Positions 36,253 to 45,122 of a DNA stretch of 64,000 nucleotides are shown piece after piece. Numbering within the stretch: position 1 is the first letter of the stretch; each line of letters begins with the position of its first letter. The stretch spans positions 1 to 64,000 of the forward strand of contig CANJYE010000013.1 in NCBI GenBank assembly GCA_947479055.1. Direction: 5' to 3'. The translations under genes and the position numbers were made by a program. The notes beneath the pieces were generated by a model that searched no databases, was not told where the DNA came from, and worked only from the letters and a program-made list of their open reading frames with translations. Source of the stretch: Erythrobacteraceae bacterium. Lineage in GTDB: Bacteria > Pseudomonadota > Alphaproteobacteria > Sphingomonadales > Sphingomonadaceae.

Positions 36253-36849
36253 ATGGACGAGACAACCAATTCCACCGGCAAGGCGCCGGGCGAGCGCATC
36301 AAACCCCTGCTGGTGCGGCCGGCCGAAGAATGGCTGGCAATCGAGGCTGAGCAGGTCAGCACCCGCGCCACTTTTCGCCATTACGTCCTGCCGCTGGCGC
36401 TGATCGCGCCGGTCTGCACCTTCCTGGGCGGGCAACTGCTTGGCTATGGCGGCATGCGCCCGCAGATTCCGGTCGCATTACTGGGAATCGCGCTGGATTT
36501 CGTCCAGACCATCGCGATCCTCTTTGTCCTGGCCGCCATCGTCAACGTCCTCGCACCCGGTTTCGGCGGCAGGTCCGACAGCACAAGTGCCTTCCGCCTG
36601 ATCGCCTTCAGCGCCACCCCGGCGCTGCTGACCGGCGTGTTCGGGCTGCTCCCGCCGCTGTCGTTCCTGGGTGTGCTGGGGCTTTACGGCGTCTTCGTGT
36701 TCCACACCGGCACCACGACGATGCTGCGCGTGCCGGAAGCCAAGGCTAACATCTTCACCGGCGCGGCTTTCGTTGCCGGCGTGCTCATCTACATCGTGAT
36801 TGCCGGGGCGCTGTCGATGGGCAAGATGATCCTGGCGGGTTTTTTCTAG
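36253..36849 (+). CDS. Yip1-family integral membrane protein
   Basis: A 198-residue protein with a soluble N-terminus (about 1-45) bearing a charged W-L-A-I-E-A-E-Q-V helix, then four to five hydrophobic segments between about 46 and 195. The arrangement is typical of bacterial Yip1/DUF1282-type proteins, whose function is unknown. It stands alone on the plus strand and converges, 4 bp apart, with the sigma-factor gene. Confidence 0.8.
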   Translation: MDETTNSTGKAPGERIKPLLVRPAEEWLAIEAEQVSTRATFRHYVLPLALIAPVCTFLGGQLLGYGGMRPQIPVALLGIALDFVQTIAILFVLAAIVNVLAPGFGGRSDSTSAFRLIAFSATPALLTGVFGLLPPLSFLGVLGLYGVFVFHTGTTTMLRVPEAKANIFTGAAFVAGVLIYIVIAGALSMGKMILAGFF

Positions 36850-36853
36850 AGGG

Positions 36854-37447
36854 TTACCCGCTTATACCAAGGTGCGGTGATCCCAACCGCATCAACTGTT
36901 CGCGCAGACGCTTCATCGCCGTGGACAGATGCTTTTCGACGCAGCTGACGCTGATGCCCATGATCGCGGCAACTTCCGACTGGGTGTATTCCTCGAAGCG
37001 GTAGAGCGTCAGCGCCTGGCGGGCACAGGGCGGGAGAGCGGCGATGGCCTGCTTCAGCGCTGCCAGTTCCTCGTTCCGACCGATCATCTCGTCGGCCGCA
37101 ATGTCGGGGGCCGGCCAGTGCTCGATCGGCAGTTCTTCCGGCATCCCGAGCGCAATCCAGCGCCTGTCGCGCGCCATCGCCCGCCAATTGCGCTTGCGAT
37201 GATCAAGCACCAGATTGTTGGCCATGCGAAAGAGATAGCCCTTCTCGTTCGTGACCGCTCCCCAGGTCTGCGTCGTCACCTTGATCCACAGCTCCTGATA
37301 GAAATCCTCGGCAAGGTCCGGATCGCCGCAGCGCGCCTGCAGGAAGCGCAGCATCTTGGCGCGTTGCTGCACAAGCAGCATGGCCATGCCGGCGATGGCA
37401 TGGTCGGAACGCTCCGGTTCCGGGATGGTGAATTTGGTCGCGATCAT
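36854..37447 (-). CDS. ECF-type RNA polymerase sigma factor (FecI-like)
   Basis: A 197-residue sigma-70-family factor with regions 2 and 4 only. Region 2 contains D-L-A-E-D-F-Y-Q-E-L-W and Y-L-F-R-M-A-N-N-L-V-L-D-H. Region 4 has A-L-T-L-Y-R-F-E-E-Y-T-Q-S-E-V-A and S-V-S-C-V-E-K-H-L-S-T-A-M. ATG 37447 is the first good start; a TTG at 37486 is possible. The pattern is that of FecI-type iron-starvation sigma factors, but no FecR-type anti-sigma or TonB-dependent receptor gene is adjacent, so its regulator is unknown. Confidence 0.85.
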   Translation of the reverse strand: MIATKFTIPEPERSDHAIAGMAMLLVQQRAKMLRFLQARCGDPDLAEDFYQELWIKVTTQTWGAVTNEKGYLFRMANNLVLDHRKRNWRAMARDRRWIALGMPEELPIEHWPAPDIAADEMIGRNEELAALKQAIAALPPCARQALTLYRFEEYTQSEVAAIMGISVSCVEKHLSTAMKRLREQLMRLGSPHLGISG

Positions 37448-37572
37448 CGTGGCAACACCCGCGGGGGCTTCCGCTCTGCCCGACAACGGCTGGTACGCAG
37501 GATTATTCCGCCCGATGCGGCCTGCGCTTAAATAAAGTGGAATGGCCCCGCGCGCCGGGGACCGGCCTTCCC

Positions 37573-38259
37573 CTAGCCAAGCACCCCGTCGTGCAGCCGG
37601 ACCACCCGGTCCATCGCCCGCGCCAGCCGTTCATTGTGGGTGGCGACCAGCGCGGCGCTGCCTTCCACGCGGACAAGGCGGACGAATTCCTGGATCACCT
37701 TGTCGGCGGTCGCTTCATCAAGATTGCCGGTCGGCTCGTCGGCCAGCACCAGCGCGGGCTTGTTGGCGAGCGCGCGGGCCACGGCCACGCGTTGCTGCTC
37801 GCCGCCGGAAAGCTGGCTGGGGCGATGGTCGAGCCGCTGCGCCAGGCCCAGCGCGTCGAGCAGTTCCTCGGCCCGGTCTTCCGCCACAGCCTGAGCCTTT
37901 CCGGCGATCAGCTGAGGCAGCACGACATTCTCGATTGCGGAGAAATCGGGCAGCAGGTGGTGGAACTGGTAAACGAAACCAATGTGATCGCGCCGCAGCG
38001 TGGTGCGATCATCGCCCGAGAGGCTGGTCGCGTCGATCCCGCAAATTGCGATCCCTCCGCCAAAGCCGCCTTCCAGCAGGCCGACCGCCTGCAACAAGGT
38101 GGACTTGCCCGAGCCGGACGGGCCGAGCAGCGCGACGATTTCGCCCCGGTTGATCGCAAGATCGACCCCGCGCAGCACGTTGATCCTGACCCCGCCCTGC
38201 TCGAAGCTGCGGGTCAGCCCGGACAGGCGGACGACGGTGCGGAGGCGGGGGTCATTCAT
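37573..38259 (-). CDS. lolD: Lipoprotein-releasing ABC transporter ATP-binding protein
   Basis: A 228-residue ATPase that powers release of outer-membrane lipoproteins to LolA. Walker A is [13 protein letters not shown], the signature motif is [15 protein letters not shown], and Walker B is [14 protein letters not shown]. The start codon overlaps the end of the permease gene by 8 bases, confirming a two-gene operon. Confidence 0.95.
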   Translation of the reverse strand: MNDPRLRTVVRLSGLTRSFEQGGVRINVLRGVDLAINRGEIVALLGPSGSGKSTLLQAVGLLEGGFGGGIAICGIDATSLSGDDRTTLRRDHIGFVYQFHHLLPDFSAIENVVLPQLIAGKAQAVAEDRAEELLDALGLAQRLDHRPSQLSGGEQQRVAVARALANKPALVLADEPTGNLDEATADKVIQEFVRLVRVEGSAALVATHNERLARAMDRVVRLHDGVLG

Positions 38260-39493
38260 AACGCAGCACCTGCACGGGATCGGTGCTCGCCGCCTTGAAG
38301 GCCGGATAGAGCGTGGCGAGAAAGCTGAACGCCAGCGCCATCGCGCAGATCACGGTCACTTCCACCGGATCGGTCCGGCTCGGCAGTTCGGCCAGGAAGC
38401 GGATCGAAGGGTCCCACAGGTTCTGCCCGGTGAGAAGCTCGATCCCGTGGACCACCGACTGGCGAAAGAACAGGAAGATGAAGCCCAGCACCAGTCCGGC
38501 GATGGTCCCCAGCGCGCCGATCAGGAAACCGGCGGTGACGAAGATCTTCATCAGGCTGCGCCGGGTTGCGCCCATCGTCCGCAGAATAGCGATATCCCTT
38601 GTCTTGGCGCGGACCAGCATGATCAGCGAAGAGAGAATGTTGAACACGGCCACCAGCACGATGATCGACAGCACCACGAACATCGCCACCCGCTCCACCG
38701 CCAGGGCTTCGAACAGGCTGGCGTTGATGGTCTTCCAGTCGGAAATCACCGCCTGCCCTGCCAGCTTGCGCTTCAGCGGAGCGAGGATTTCATCGACCTT
38801 GTCGGGGTCGGTGGTCTTGATCTCGATCATCCCGACCGTGTCACCGGTCAGCAGCAGCGTTTGCGCATCCTGCATCGGCATGACGACGAAGGCGTTGTCG
38901 TAATCGTAGATCCCGATCTCGAAGATCGCCGCCACGCTGTAGCCGATCTGGCGCGGGACCGTGCCGAACGGGGTGGCGCGGCCCTGCGGATTGATGATGG
39001 TGATGACATCGCCCACCCGCGCCCCCAGCGTTTCGGCCAGCCGCGCGCCGATCGCCACCTTGCCGGCACCGGGACTGAGAGCGGCAAGTTGGCCCTGCAG
39101 CATCTGTGGCTGGAGCCGGCGGATATCCGTTGCGGTCTGGCCTCGTACCAGGATCGCCTCGACCCTTCCGTTGAATGTGACCAGTAGCGGCTGCTCGATC
39201 AGCGGGGTGGCGCGGACCACGCCGGGGGTTGCCTGCACCTGTTTCAGCACGCTTTGCCAATTGTCCAGCCGCCCGCCATAGGCCTGGATGATGGCATGGC
39301 CGTTCAGCCCGACGATCTTGTCGAACAGTTCCGCCCGGAAACCGTTCATCACGCTCATCACGATCACCAGCGCGGCCACGCCCAGCATCACCGCGGCCAG
39401 GCTGATCCCCGCCACCATGGCAATGAACGCCTCGCCCCGCCCCGGCAGCATGTAGCGCTTGGCGATAGTCCATTCGAAAGGGCTGAGAAGCAA
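38252..39493 (-). CDS. lolC: Lipoprotein-releasing ABC transporter permease (LolC/LolE)
   Basis: A 413-residue permease with one N-terminal and three C-terminal membrane segments (about 20-45, 275-300, 315-345, 375-400) around a large periplasmic MacB-type domain. A TTG at 39493 is taken as start because the family N-terminus ([13 protein letters not shown]) follows immediately and no better codon is upstream. A single permease gene with lolD suggests an undivided LolC/E (homodimeric) transporter, as in many alphaproteobacteria. Confidence 0.93.
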   Translation of the reverse strand: MLLSPFEWTIAKRYMLPGRGEAFIAMVAGISLAAVMLGVAALVIVMSVMNGFRAELFDKIVGLNGHAIIQAYGGRLDNWQSVLKQVQATPGVVRATPLIEQPLLVTFNGRVEAILVRGQTATDIRRLQPQMLQGQLAALSPGAGKVAIGARLAETLGARVGDVITIINPQGRATPFGTVPRQIGYSVAAIFEIGIYDYDNAFVVMPMQDAQTLLLTGDTVGMIEIKTTDPDKVDEILAPLKRKLAGQAVISDWKTINASLFEALAVERVAMFVVLSIIVLVAVFNILSSLIMLVRAKTRDIAILRTMGATRRSLMKIFVTAGFLIGALGTIAGLVLGFIFLFFRQSVVHGIELLTGQNLWDPSIRFLAELPSRTDPVEVTVICAMALAFSFLATLYPAFKAASTDPVQVLRYE

Positions 39494-39730
39494 GGGGCGG
39501 GCCTGTCTGTTGATCCGGTGCGGATCTGTTATCCGGTTCTGGGCCGGGATTTAGGGGGTGGCCGCCATGCTGGCAAGCGCTGCGGCAGCCCCGGGGCAAT
39601 GCCATGTGGATTGAAACATGGCGCACTGCTCCCACATAGATGGCGACAGCCCGTTCGGTCCCCTTGCCTTCCTTGGCAAACGGGGCCAAAGCGCGGCCAC
39701 AGGGCGCACATCCACGGGCCGGACGAATCC

Positions 39731-41203
39731 ATGAACCTGACACACCCATTCCTCGACGCCGATGGCGACAAGCTTCGCGAGGAATGCGGCATTTTTGGCG
39801 TTATCGGCATTCAGGAAGCTGCGGCCCTGACCGCGCTGGGGCTGCATGCTCTCCAGCATCGTGGGCAGGAAGCAGTCGGAATCGTCAGTTACGATGGCCA
39901 TGAATTCTATACCCGCAAGGGTCTCGGCCATGTGGCGCAGGTGTTTTCCAACCAGCAGATTTTCGCCGAACTGCCCGGCACGATGGCATCGGGCCATGTC
40001 CGCTATTCCACCACTGGTGGATCGGGCATGCGCAATATCCAGCCGCTGTTCGCCGATCTGGCTGCGGGCGGCTTTTCCATCGCCCACAATGGCAACATTT
40101 CCAATGCCATGCACCTGCGCAACGAACTGGTGCGCAAGGGTGCGATCTTCCAGTCCACTTCCGACACCGAAGTGATCATCCACCTTGTCGCAACCAGCCG
40201 CTTTCCCAAGCTGCTCGACCGTTTCGTCGATGCGCTGCGGCTGGTCGAAGGGGCCTATTCGCTGATCTGCATGACCCCCAAGCGGATGGTCGCCTGCCGC
40301 GATCCGCTCGGCATCCGCCCACTGGTGATGGGCAGGCTGGGTGACGCCATCGTCTTTGCCAGTGAAACCGTGGCGCTGGACGTGACCGGGGCCGAATTCA
40401 TCCGCCAGGTCGAACCGGGCGAACTGGTCGAAGTCACCCCAGACGGGACGATCACCTGCCACCGCCCCTTCGGCGAGCCGGCGGCGCGGCCCTGCATTTT
40501 CGAGCATGTCTATTTCAGCCGCCCGGATTCGATCTTCGACAACAAGTCGGTCTACGCCGTCCGCAAGGAAATCGGGGCCCAGCTGGCGATCGAAAGCCCG
40601 GTCGAAGCCGATCTGGTGGTGCCGGTGCCCGACAGCGGCGTGCCTGCCGCGCTGGGCTTTGCCCAGCAGAGCGGCATTCCCTTCGAGCTCGGCATCATCC
40701 GCTCGCACTATGTCGGGCGCACTTTCATCCAGCCGTCCGACGGCGATCGCACTTCGGGCGTGAAGCGCAAGCACAACGCCAACCGCGCGCTGGTGGAAGG
40801 CAAGCGGATCGTGCTGATCGATGATTCGATCGTGCGCGGCACCACCAGCCTCCAGATCGTGCAGATGATGCGCGAAGCGGGAGCCAGCGAAGTGCACATG
40901 CGCATTGCCAGCCCGCCGACCCAGCACAGCTGCTTTTACGGGGTCGACACGCCGGAACGCTCCAAACTGCTCGCCGCGCAGATGGATGTCGAAGCCATGC
41001 GCCAGTTCATCCATGCCGACAGCCTCGCCTTCGTCTCGATCGACGGGCTTTATCGCGCGGTCGGCGCCGAAGGGCGCAACAACGCCCGCCCGCAATATTG
41101 CGATGCCTGCTTCAGCGGCGAATATCCCACCCCGCTGACCGACCTGGTCGAACGGGAAGCCAAGGCGGCCCAGCTCTCCTTCCCGGTCAACAAGGTCGCG
41201 TGA
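39731..41203 (+). CDS. purF: Amidophosphoribosyltransferase
   Basis: The first committed enzyme of purine synthesis (PRPP plus glutamine to phosphoribosylamine), 490 residues. ATG 39731 gives an 18-residue propeptide before the nucleophile cysteine in E-E-C-G-I-F-G-V-I-G (C19). The glutaminase domain has G-H-V-R-Y-S-T-T-G. The phosphoribosyltransferase domain carries the PRPP motif V-L-I-D-D-S-I-V-R-G-T-T and R-K-H-N-A-N. The stop overlaps the next start by one base. Confidence 0.97.
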   Translation: MNLTHPFLDADGDKLREECGIFGVIGIQEAAALTALGLHALQHRGQEAVGIVSYDGHEFYTRKGLGHVAQVFSNQQIFAELPGTMASGHVRYSTTGGSGMRNIQPLFADLAAGGFSIAHNGNISNAMHLRNELVRKGAIFQSTSDTEVIIHLVATSRFPKLLDRFVDALRLVEGAYSLICMTPKRMVACRDPLGIRPLVMGRLGDAIVFASETVALDVTGAEFIRQVEPGELVEVTPDGTITCHRPFGEPAARPCIFEHVYFSRPDSIFDNKSVYAVRKEIGAQLAIESPVEADLVVPVPDSGVPAALGFAQQSGIPFELGIIRSHYVGRTFIQPSDGDRTSGVKRKHNANRALVEGKRIVLIDDSIVRGTTSLQIVQMMREAGASEVHMRIASPPTQHSCFYGVDTPERSKLLAAQMDVEAMRQFIHADSLAFVSIDGLYRAVGAEGRNNARPQYCDACFSGEYPTPLTDLVEREAKAAQLSFPVNKVA

Positions 41204-41934
41204 TGAGCGATAGCGTGAACGAACAACCGCTTGCCGGGCAGCTTGCGCTTGTCACCGGCGCCAGTCGCGGCATCGGTGCCGCGACGGCCCGCGCGCTGGC
41301 GGCGGCTGGGGCCCATGTCATCCTCACCGCGCGCGACGCGAAGGCGCTGGAAGCGGTCGAAGCCGAAATCCATGGCGCGGGCGGACAGGCCACCATCGCC
41401 CCGCTTGACCTCGCCGAACCGGACGGGATCGCCCGCCTCGCCACCGCCATTGCCAACCGCTGGAACGCGCTCGACATCCTGGTGATCAACGCCGCGATCC
41501 TGCCGACGCTGACCGCGACCAGCCAGATCGAACCGCAAGCATTCACCCGCGCGATCACGGTCAATGTCCTCGCCACCCAGGCGCTGCTCGCCGCGTTCGA
41601 TCCGCTATTGCGGCGCAGCGACAAGGCACGGGTGATCGGGCTGACCAGCGCGGTTGCCCGCCAGCCGCGCGCTTTCTGGGGCGCCTATGGCTCGACCAAG
41701 GCCGCATTCGAGGTGCTGCTCGATTGCTACGGGCTGGAAGTGGAGAAGATTTCCCGCATCCGCGTGGCGATTCTCGATCCCGGCGCGACTCGCACCCAGA
41801 TGCGGGCGCGGGCCTATCCCGGCGAAGATCCCAATACGGTTAAAATGCCCGAAGTGGTGGCAAACCGGCTTGTCGCGCTGCTTGGCGAGGACTTTCCGAC
41901 CGGCCACCGCGAGCGGTTGACGGGCAATCGTTAA
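41203..41934 (+). CDS. Short-chain dehydrogenase/reductase (SDR)
   Basis: A 243-residue classical SDR. The cofactor loop V-T-G-A-S-R-G-I-G-A-A-T lies near residue 17. An N-A-A-I-like segment (I-N-A-A-I-L-P) follows, then S-A-V-A with the catalytic Y-G-S-T-K about 30 residues on. Substrate and cofactor preference are not evident. Its start overlaps the purF stop (TGATG), so it is translated from the same message. Confidence 0.88.
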   Translation: MSDSVNEQPLAGQLALVTGASRGIGAATARALAAAGAHVILTARDAKALEAVEAEIHGAGGQATIAPLDLAEPDGIARLATAIANRWNALDILVINAAILPTLTATSQIEPQAFTRAITVNVLATQALLAAFDPLLRRSDKARVIGLTSAVARQPRAFWGAYGSTKAAFEVLLDCYGLEVEKISRIRVAILDPGATRTQMRARAYPGEDPNTVKMPEVVANRLVALLGEDFPTGHRERLTGNR

Positions 41935-42026
41935 CCAATCCCGGTTACACATCCGTAAGTAGCAACAGCGAGAATATGGAAAGACTGTGACGGGCGCCTC
42001 CCGGCAGTCGCCATAGTCTGTTCAGG

Positions 42027-42371
42027 ATGCCCGCAATGATGTTCGACGCCAAGGATCGCTACACGATTGCCGCCCAGGAAGACCGCAGCGCCCCGCGCAC
42101 GCGGATCGCGATCCCGGCGCAGTTGCGCGCTTCGGGCGGTCGCTCGTTCCATACGGTGGTGCAGGATCTCTCGCTCTCCGGCTTCTGCGCCAATTCGGTC
42201 AGCCGCCTGCATCCCGGCACGGTCTGCTGGCTGACCCTGCCCGGCCTCGGCTCGCTCCAGGGACAGGTGATCTGGTGGGAAAACAGCCTGACCGGTTGCG
42301 CTTTCGACCAGATGCTGAGCCCGATCGTCCACGACAATCTGCTCCTCCGCTTCCGGGGCCCGGGTTACTAG
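42027..42371 (+). CDS. PilZ-domain protein
   Basis: A 114-residue single-domain PilZ protein, a likely cyclic-di-GMP receptor. The basic arm R-T-R-I-A-I-P-A-Q-L-R (about 24-34) precedes the D-L-S-L-S-G-F loop, which fits the (D/N)-x-S-x-x-G motif. The expected double arginine is partly replaced (R-x-R). No effector domain is attached, so it may act as an adaptor for surface or motility functions. Confidence 0.82.
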   Translation: MPAMMFDAKDRYTIAAQEDRSAPRTRIAIPAQLRASGGRSFHTVVQDLSLSGFCANSVSRLHPGTVCWLTLPGLGSLQGQVIWWENSLTGCAFDQMLSPIVHDNLLLRFRGPGY

Positions 42372-42525
42372 GCGACGAGGTTGGGTTCAGCCGCTGGGGT
42401 CAAAAGTGGCTCGACGACCGGTTGCGGACGTTTCAGACCAAAAGCTGACTTTCCGGACGCGATAACAAAGCAGACGTTGTGGAACCGGAGCTATCGCTCG
42501 ATTCCCATTTGCTCCGATCGATGTG

Positions 42526-43443
42526 TTACGGCCCCTCAACGACCGGAAGAATATCGCGCGCCAGCCGCCGGGTCTGATCGATCAAATCGTCGCCATCTGT
42601 GACGATCGGAAGCAGGATGAACTTTGACACGCCCGCCGCGACATAGCGCCGCAAGGTCGCGATGATCGCGTCCACCGTACCCACTGCAAACGCCTCGGGA
42701 ATCCCCTCGCCCAGATCGATGCGTGCCGCGAGCCGGCGGTGCACCGCGACCACGGCAGTATTGTCGGCCTCGCCAATCCGGAAGGGGAGCGAAACTCCAT
42801 AGTGATCTCGCTCGATTGTGCGGCCTGTCGTCTCCAGCGCAGCGTTGATCTTCGCCACCACAGAGCCTGCCCGATCCGGCGGCGACATTGCACCGAGCCA
42901 ACCATCGCCAAGCGTAGCTGTGCGCCGGATCGCTCCCGCCGATTCGCCGCCAACCCAAATCGAGACCGGTACGCGCGGGCGCGGCTCCACACCGCGACCT
43001 TCGTATCGATAATGGGAGCCCGCGAAGGTGACCTCCTCCTGCCCCAGCAGCGCGCGGATCAATGCGATTGCCTCGTCCGCGCGGTCGCCGCGATGCCCCG
43101 AAGTGAGCCATGACGCCGCCCACGCGGGATCCCAGGGGGCGGCTAGCGCGAAAGAGGGAAAAAAGCGCCCGTCGCTCAAATAGGCGATCGTCGCTATCTG
43201 CTTGGCGAGTAGAAGCGGATCGCGCAGTGGCAGCAACAGCGCGTTGGTGCCGAGCCGCATCCGCGTCGTGCGCGCAGCGATTGCCGCGATCACGGTAAGT
43301 GCCTCGAGATTGTGCTGGAGCAGGTAATCCGACGGCCAGATACTGTCGATCCCTATATCCTCGCACAGCGCAATCCAGTCGTGGAAAGCGGAAAGCGGTA
43401 TCGTCGGAAGAAACGCCGATCCGATGCCAATGCGGACGCTCAT
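42526..43443 (-). CDS. LLM-class flavin-dependent oxidoreductase
   Basis: A 305-residue luciferase-like monooxygenase-family protein using FMN or F420. Visible features are I-G-I-G-S-A-F-L-P near the start, L-G-T-N-A-L-L-L-P-L-R-D-P (the non-prolyl cis-peptide region), F-A-G-S-H-Y-R-Y-E-G and V-S-I-W-V-G-G-E-S. The substrate is unknown. It is the only gene between purF-SDR-pilZ and the cyclopropane synthase run, with 154 bp and about 390 bp of non-coding DNA on its two sides, suggesting separate acquisition. Confidence 0.85.
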   Translation of the reverse strand: MSVRIGIGSAFLPTIPLSAFHDWIALCEDIGIDSIWPSDYLLQHNLEALTVIAAIAARTTRMRLGTNALLLPLRDPLLLAKQIATIAYLSDGRFFPSFALAAPWDPAWAASWLTSGHRGDRADEAIALIRALLGQEEVTFAGSHYRYEGRGVEPRPRVPVSIWVGGESAGAIRRTATLGDGWLGAMSPPDRAGSVVAKINAALETTGRTIERDHYGVSLPFRIGEADNTAVVAVHRRLAARIDLGEGIPEAFAVGTVDAIIATLRRYVAAGVSKFILLPIVTDGDDLIDQTRRLARDILPVVEGP

Positions 43444-43833
43444 AGATGTTTGGTTCCAGCGTGTGATAGTTGGCTTTGACGATACCTGACGAGCGTTGTC
43501 AAATGAACGATCGCCGGGTGAAAAAAAGGCCTAATGTGCGGGATTTTACGCACTAGCGGCGGACGCATCATTCCACTTCGCCATGGCAGCAGTTCGTAAG
43601 CGCATGGCCTCTAGCGAGATCAGGTGACGGTGGGTGCTCGAGGTGTCATGGCGGTTGTGTAAGCATTCCACAACAATGCCTCCATTCAGTCACCCGAAAA
43701 AGGTTCCCGATAGCGGACCGTCGTTCAAACCGAAATTTGCCCGCCGACCTATTACCACAATGCATTGAACGGGACTCATCCCCCCTCCCTTGAAGGGGAG
43801 GGGTTGCATCGGCTCCAATCAACGCCCGCCGAC
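43444..43833. other. 390-bp spacer with repeats, no supported gene
   Basis: No convincing frame or RNA gene was found. Close to the LLM start there is an inverted pair TTTGAC (43475-43480) and GTCAAA (43498-43503) 17 bases apart. On the minus strand this includes a consensus -35 (TTGACA), so it may be promoter or operator. Further right are a 13-bp direct repeat and a GC-rich hairpin, listed separately. Confidence 0.5.
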
Positions 43834-43836
43834 CTA
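43739..43836. repeat. 13-bp direct repeat bracketing a small hairpin
   Basis: GCCCGCCGACCTA occurs at 43739-43751 and again at 43824-43836, where it includes the stop codon of the cyclopropane synthase gene. The 72 bases between contain a stem, CCCCTCCC (43782-43789) with GGGAGGGG (43796-43803). It looks like a small insertion that duplicated its target or a local duplication; the absence of a T-run argues against a simple terminator. Confidence 0.6.
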
Positions 43837-45072
43837 ACCCTCCTTCACCAGCGTCACCTGGCTGACCTCGATCCCGCGCCCGCGGAAGCCGCCTTCGCAA
43901 TACATCAGGTAATAGCGCCACAGCCGCACGAACCGTGCATCGAACCCGGCCGGAAGGCGCTGTTCCGCATCCGCGCGGTCAAAATTCTCGCGCCATTGCC
44001 TGAGTGTCTCGGCATAGTCGTTCGCGAAGTCCTGCTGGTCCTCCCACCACAACCCACGCTCGGCCGCCAGCGCACGGAATTCGCTTTCGCGCACCAGCAT
44101 CCCGCCGGGGAAGACATAGGCCTGGATGAAATCGGCGCTGGCGGCATAGGCATCGAACAGGCTGTCCTTCATCGCGATATACTGGATCGCGGCCCGCCCG
44201 CCCGGCTTGAGGCAGCGGACCAGCGCGTCGAAGAAATCGGGCCAGTATTCGCGCCCCACCGCCTCCACCATTTCGACACTGACCACCGCATCGAACCGCC
44301 CGGTGACATCGCGGTAATCCTGCTTGCGGAAGTCGATCGCGGCGGAATGGTGTGCCCTTGCCCAGTCGAGCTGTTCGTCCGACAGGCTGATCGCGGTCAC
44401 GTCCGCCCCCCGCCCCGCCAGAAAGCCGGACAGCCCGCCCCAGCCGCAGCCGATCTCCAGCACGTGGGCCGGATCGCCAATCCGCCCGGCCAGCCGCTGC
44501 CACTTGGCGCGCTGGCCCTGTTCCAGCGTGTCTGTGTCGCTGCCGAACAGCGCGCTGGAATAGCTCATCGTCGGGTCGAGCCACTGGGCGTAGAAATCAT
44601 TGCCGAGGTCGTAATGGGCATGGATGTTGGCCCTTGCGCCCGAGCGGGTGTTGCGGTGCAGCCAATGCGCCAGTCGCGCCAGCCAGCGCCACGGGCCATG
44701 CGCCCGCCCGGTGCTGCCCAGCGCATCGCCATTGGCCATGAACAACGCGAAAAGCGGGACCGGATCGGGGCTGTCCCACTCGCCCGCTTCCCACGCCTGA
44801 TACCAGCCGACCGAACCGCCGGTCACCAGCCGGACCAGCGCCCGCCAGTCGCGCAGTTCGACCACCGCGTCGAAACCGGGCGCGCGGCCGCCCAGCAGCC
44901 GGGTCTGGCCATCGGGCAATTGGGCAAGGATCGAGCCCGTTTCCAGCCCCCGGTCGATCCGGTCGAGGATGTGGTGGAAACCGCCGGCAAAAGCGCGCGC
45001 GAACAGCCCGGGCGTGGCGACCATGCGCCTGCCGCCCTCCAGCAACACCGATCCCCTGCTCTGCGAATTCAT
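43834..45072 (-). CDS. Cyclopropane-fatty-acyl-phospholipid synthase family protein
   Basis: A 412-residue SAM-dependent enzyme that adds a methylene bridge (or a related modification) to unsaturated acyl chains of membrane lipids. ATG 45072 begins the family's N-terminal domain (M-N-S-Q-S-R-G-S-V-L). The SAM-binding motif is V-L-E-I-G-C-G-W-G-G-L-S near 190, followed by S-V-E-M-V-E-A-V-G and Y-V-F-P-G-G-M-L. It is the last gene of a six-gene minus-strand run headed by korA. Confidence 0.93.
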   Translation of the reverse strand: MNSQSRGSVLLEGGRRMVATPGLFARAFAGGFHHILDRIDRGLETGSILAQLPDGQTRLLGGRAPGFDAVVELRDWRALVRLVTGGSVGWYQAWEAGEWDSPDPVPLFALFMANGDALGSTGRAHGPWRWLARLAHWLHRNTRSGARANIHAHYDLGNDFYAQWLDPTMSYSSALFGSDTDTLEQGQRAKWQRLAGRIGDPAHVLEIGCGWGGLSGFLAGRGADVTAISLSDEQLDWARAHHSAAIDFRKQDYRDVTGRFDAVVSVEMVEAVGREYWPDFFDALVRCLKPGGRAAIQYIAMKDSLFDAYAASADFIQAYVFPGGMLVRESEFRALAAERGLWWEDQQDFANDYAETLRQWRENFDRADAEQRLPAGFDARFVRLWRYYLMYCEGGFRGRGIEVSQVTLVKEG

Positions 45073-45122
45073 GAGAGGAATTATGCGCCTGCGCCCGCCC
45101 GGCGGCAAGGGCATGGGCCGGT

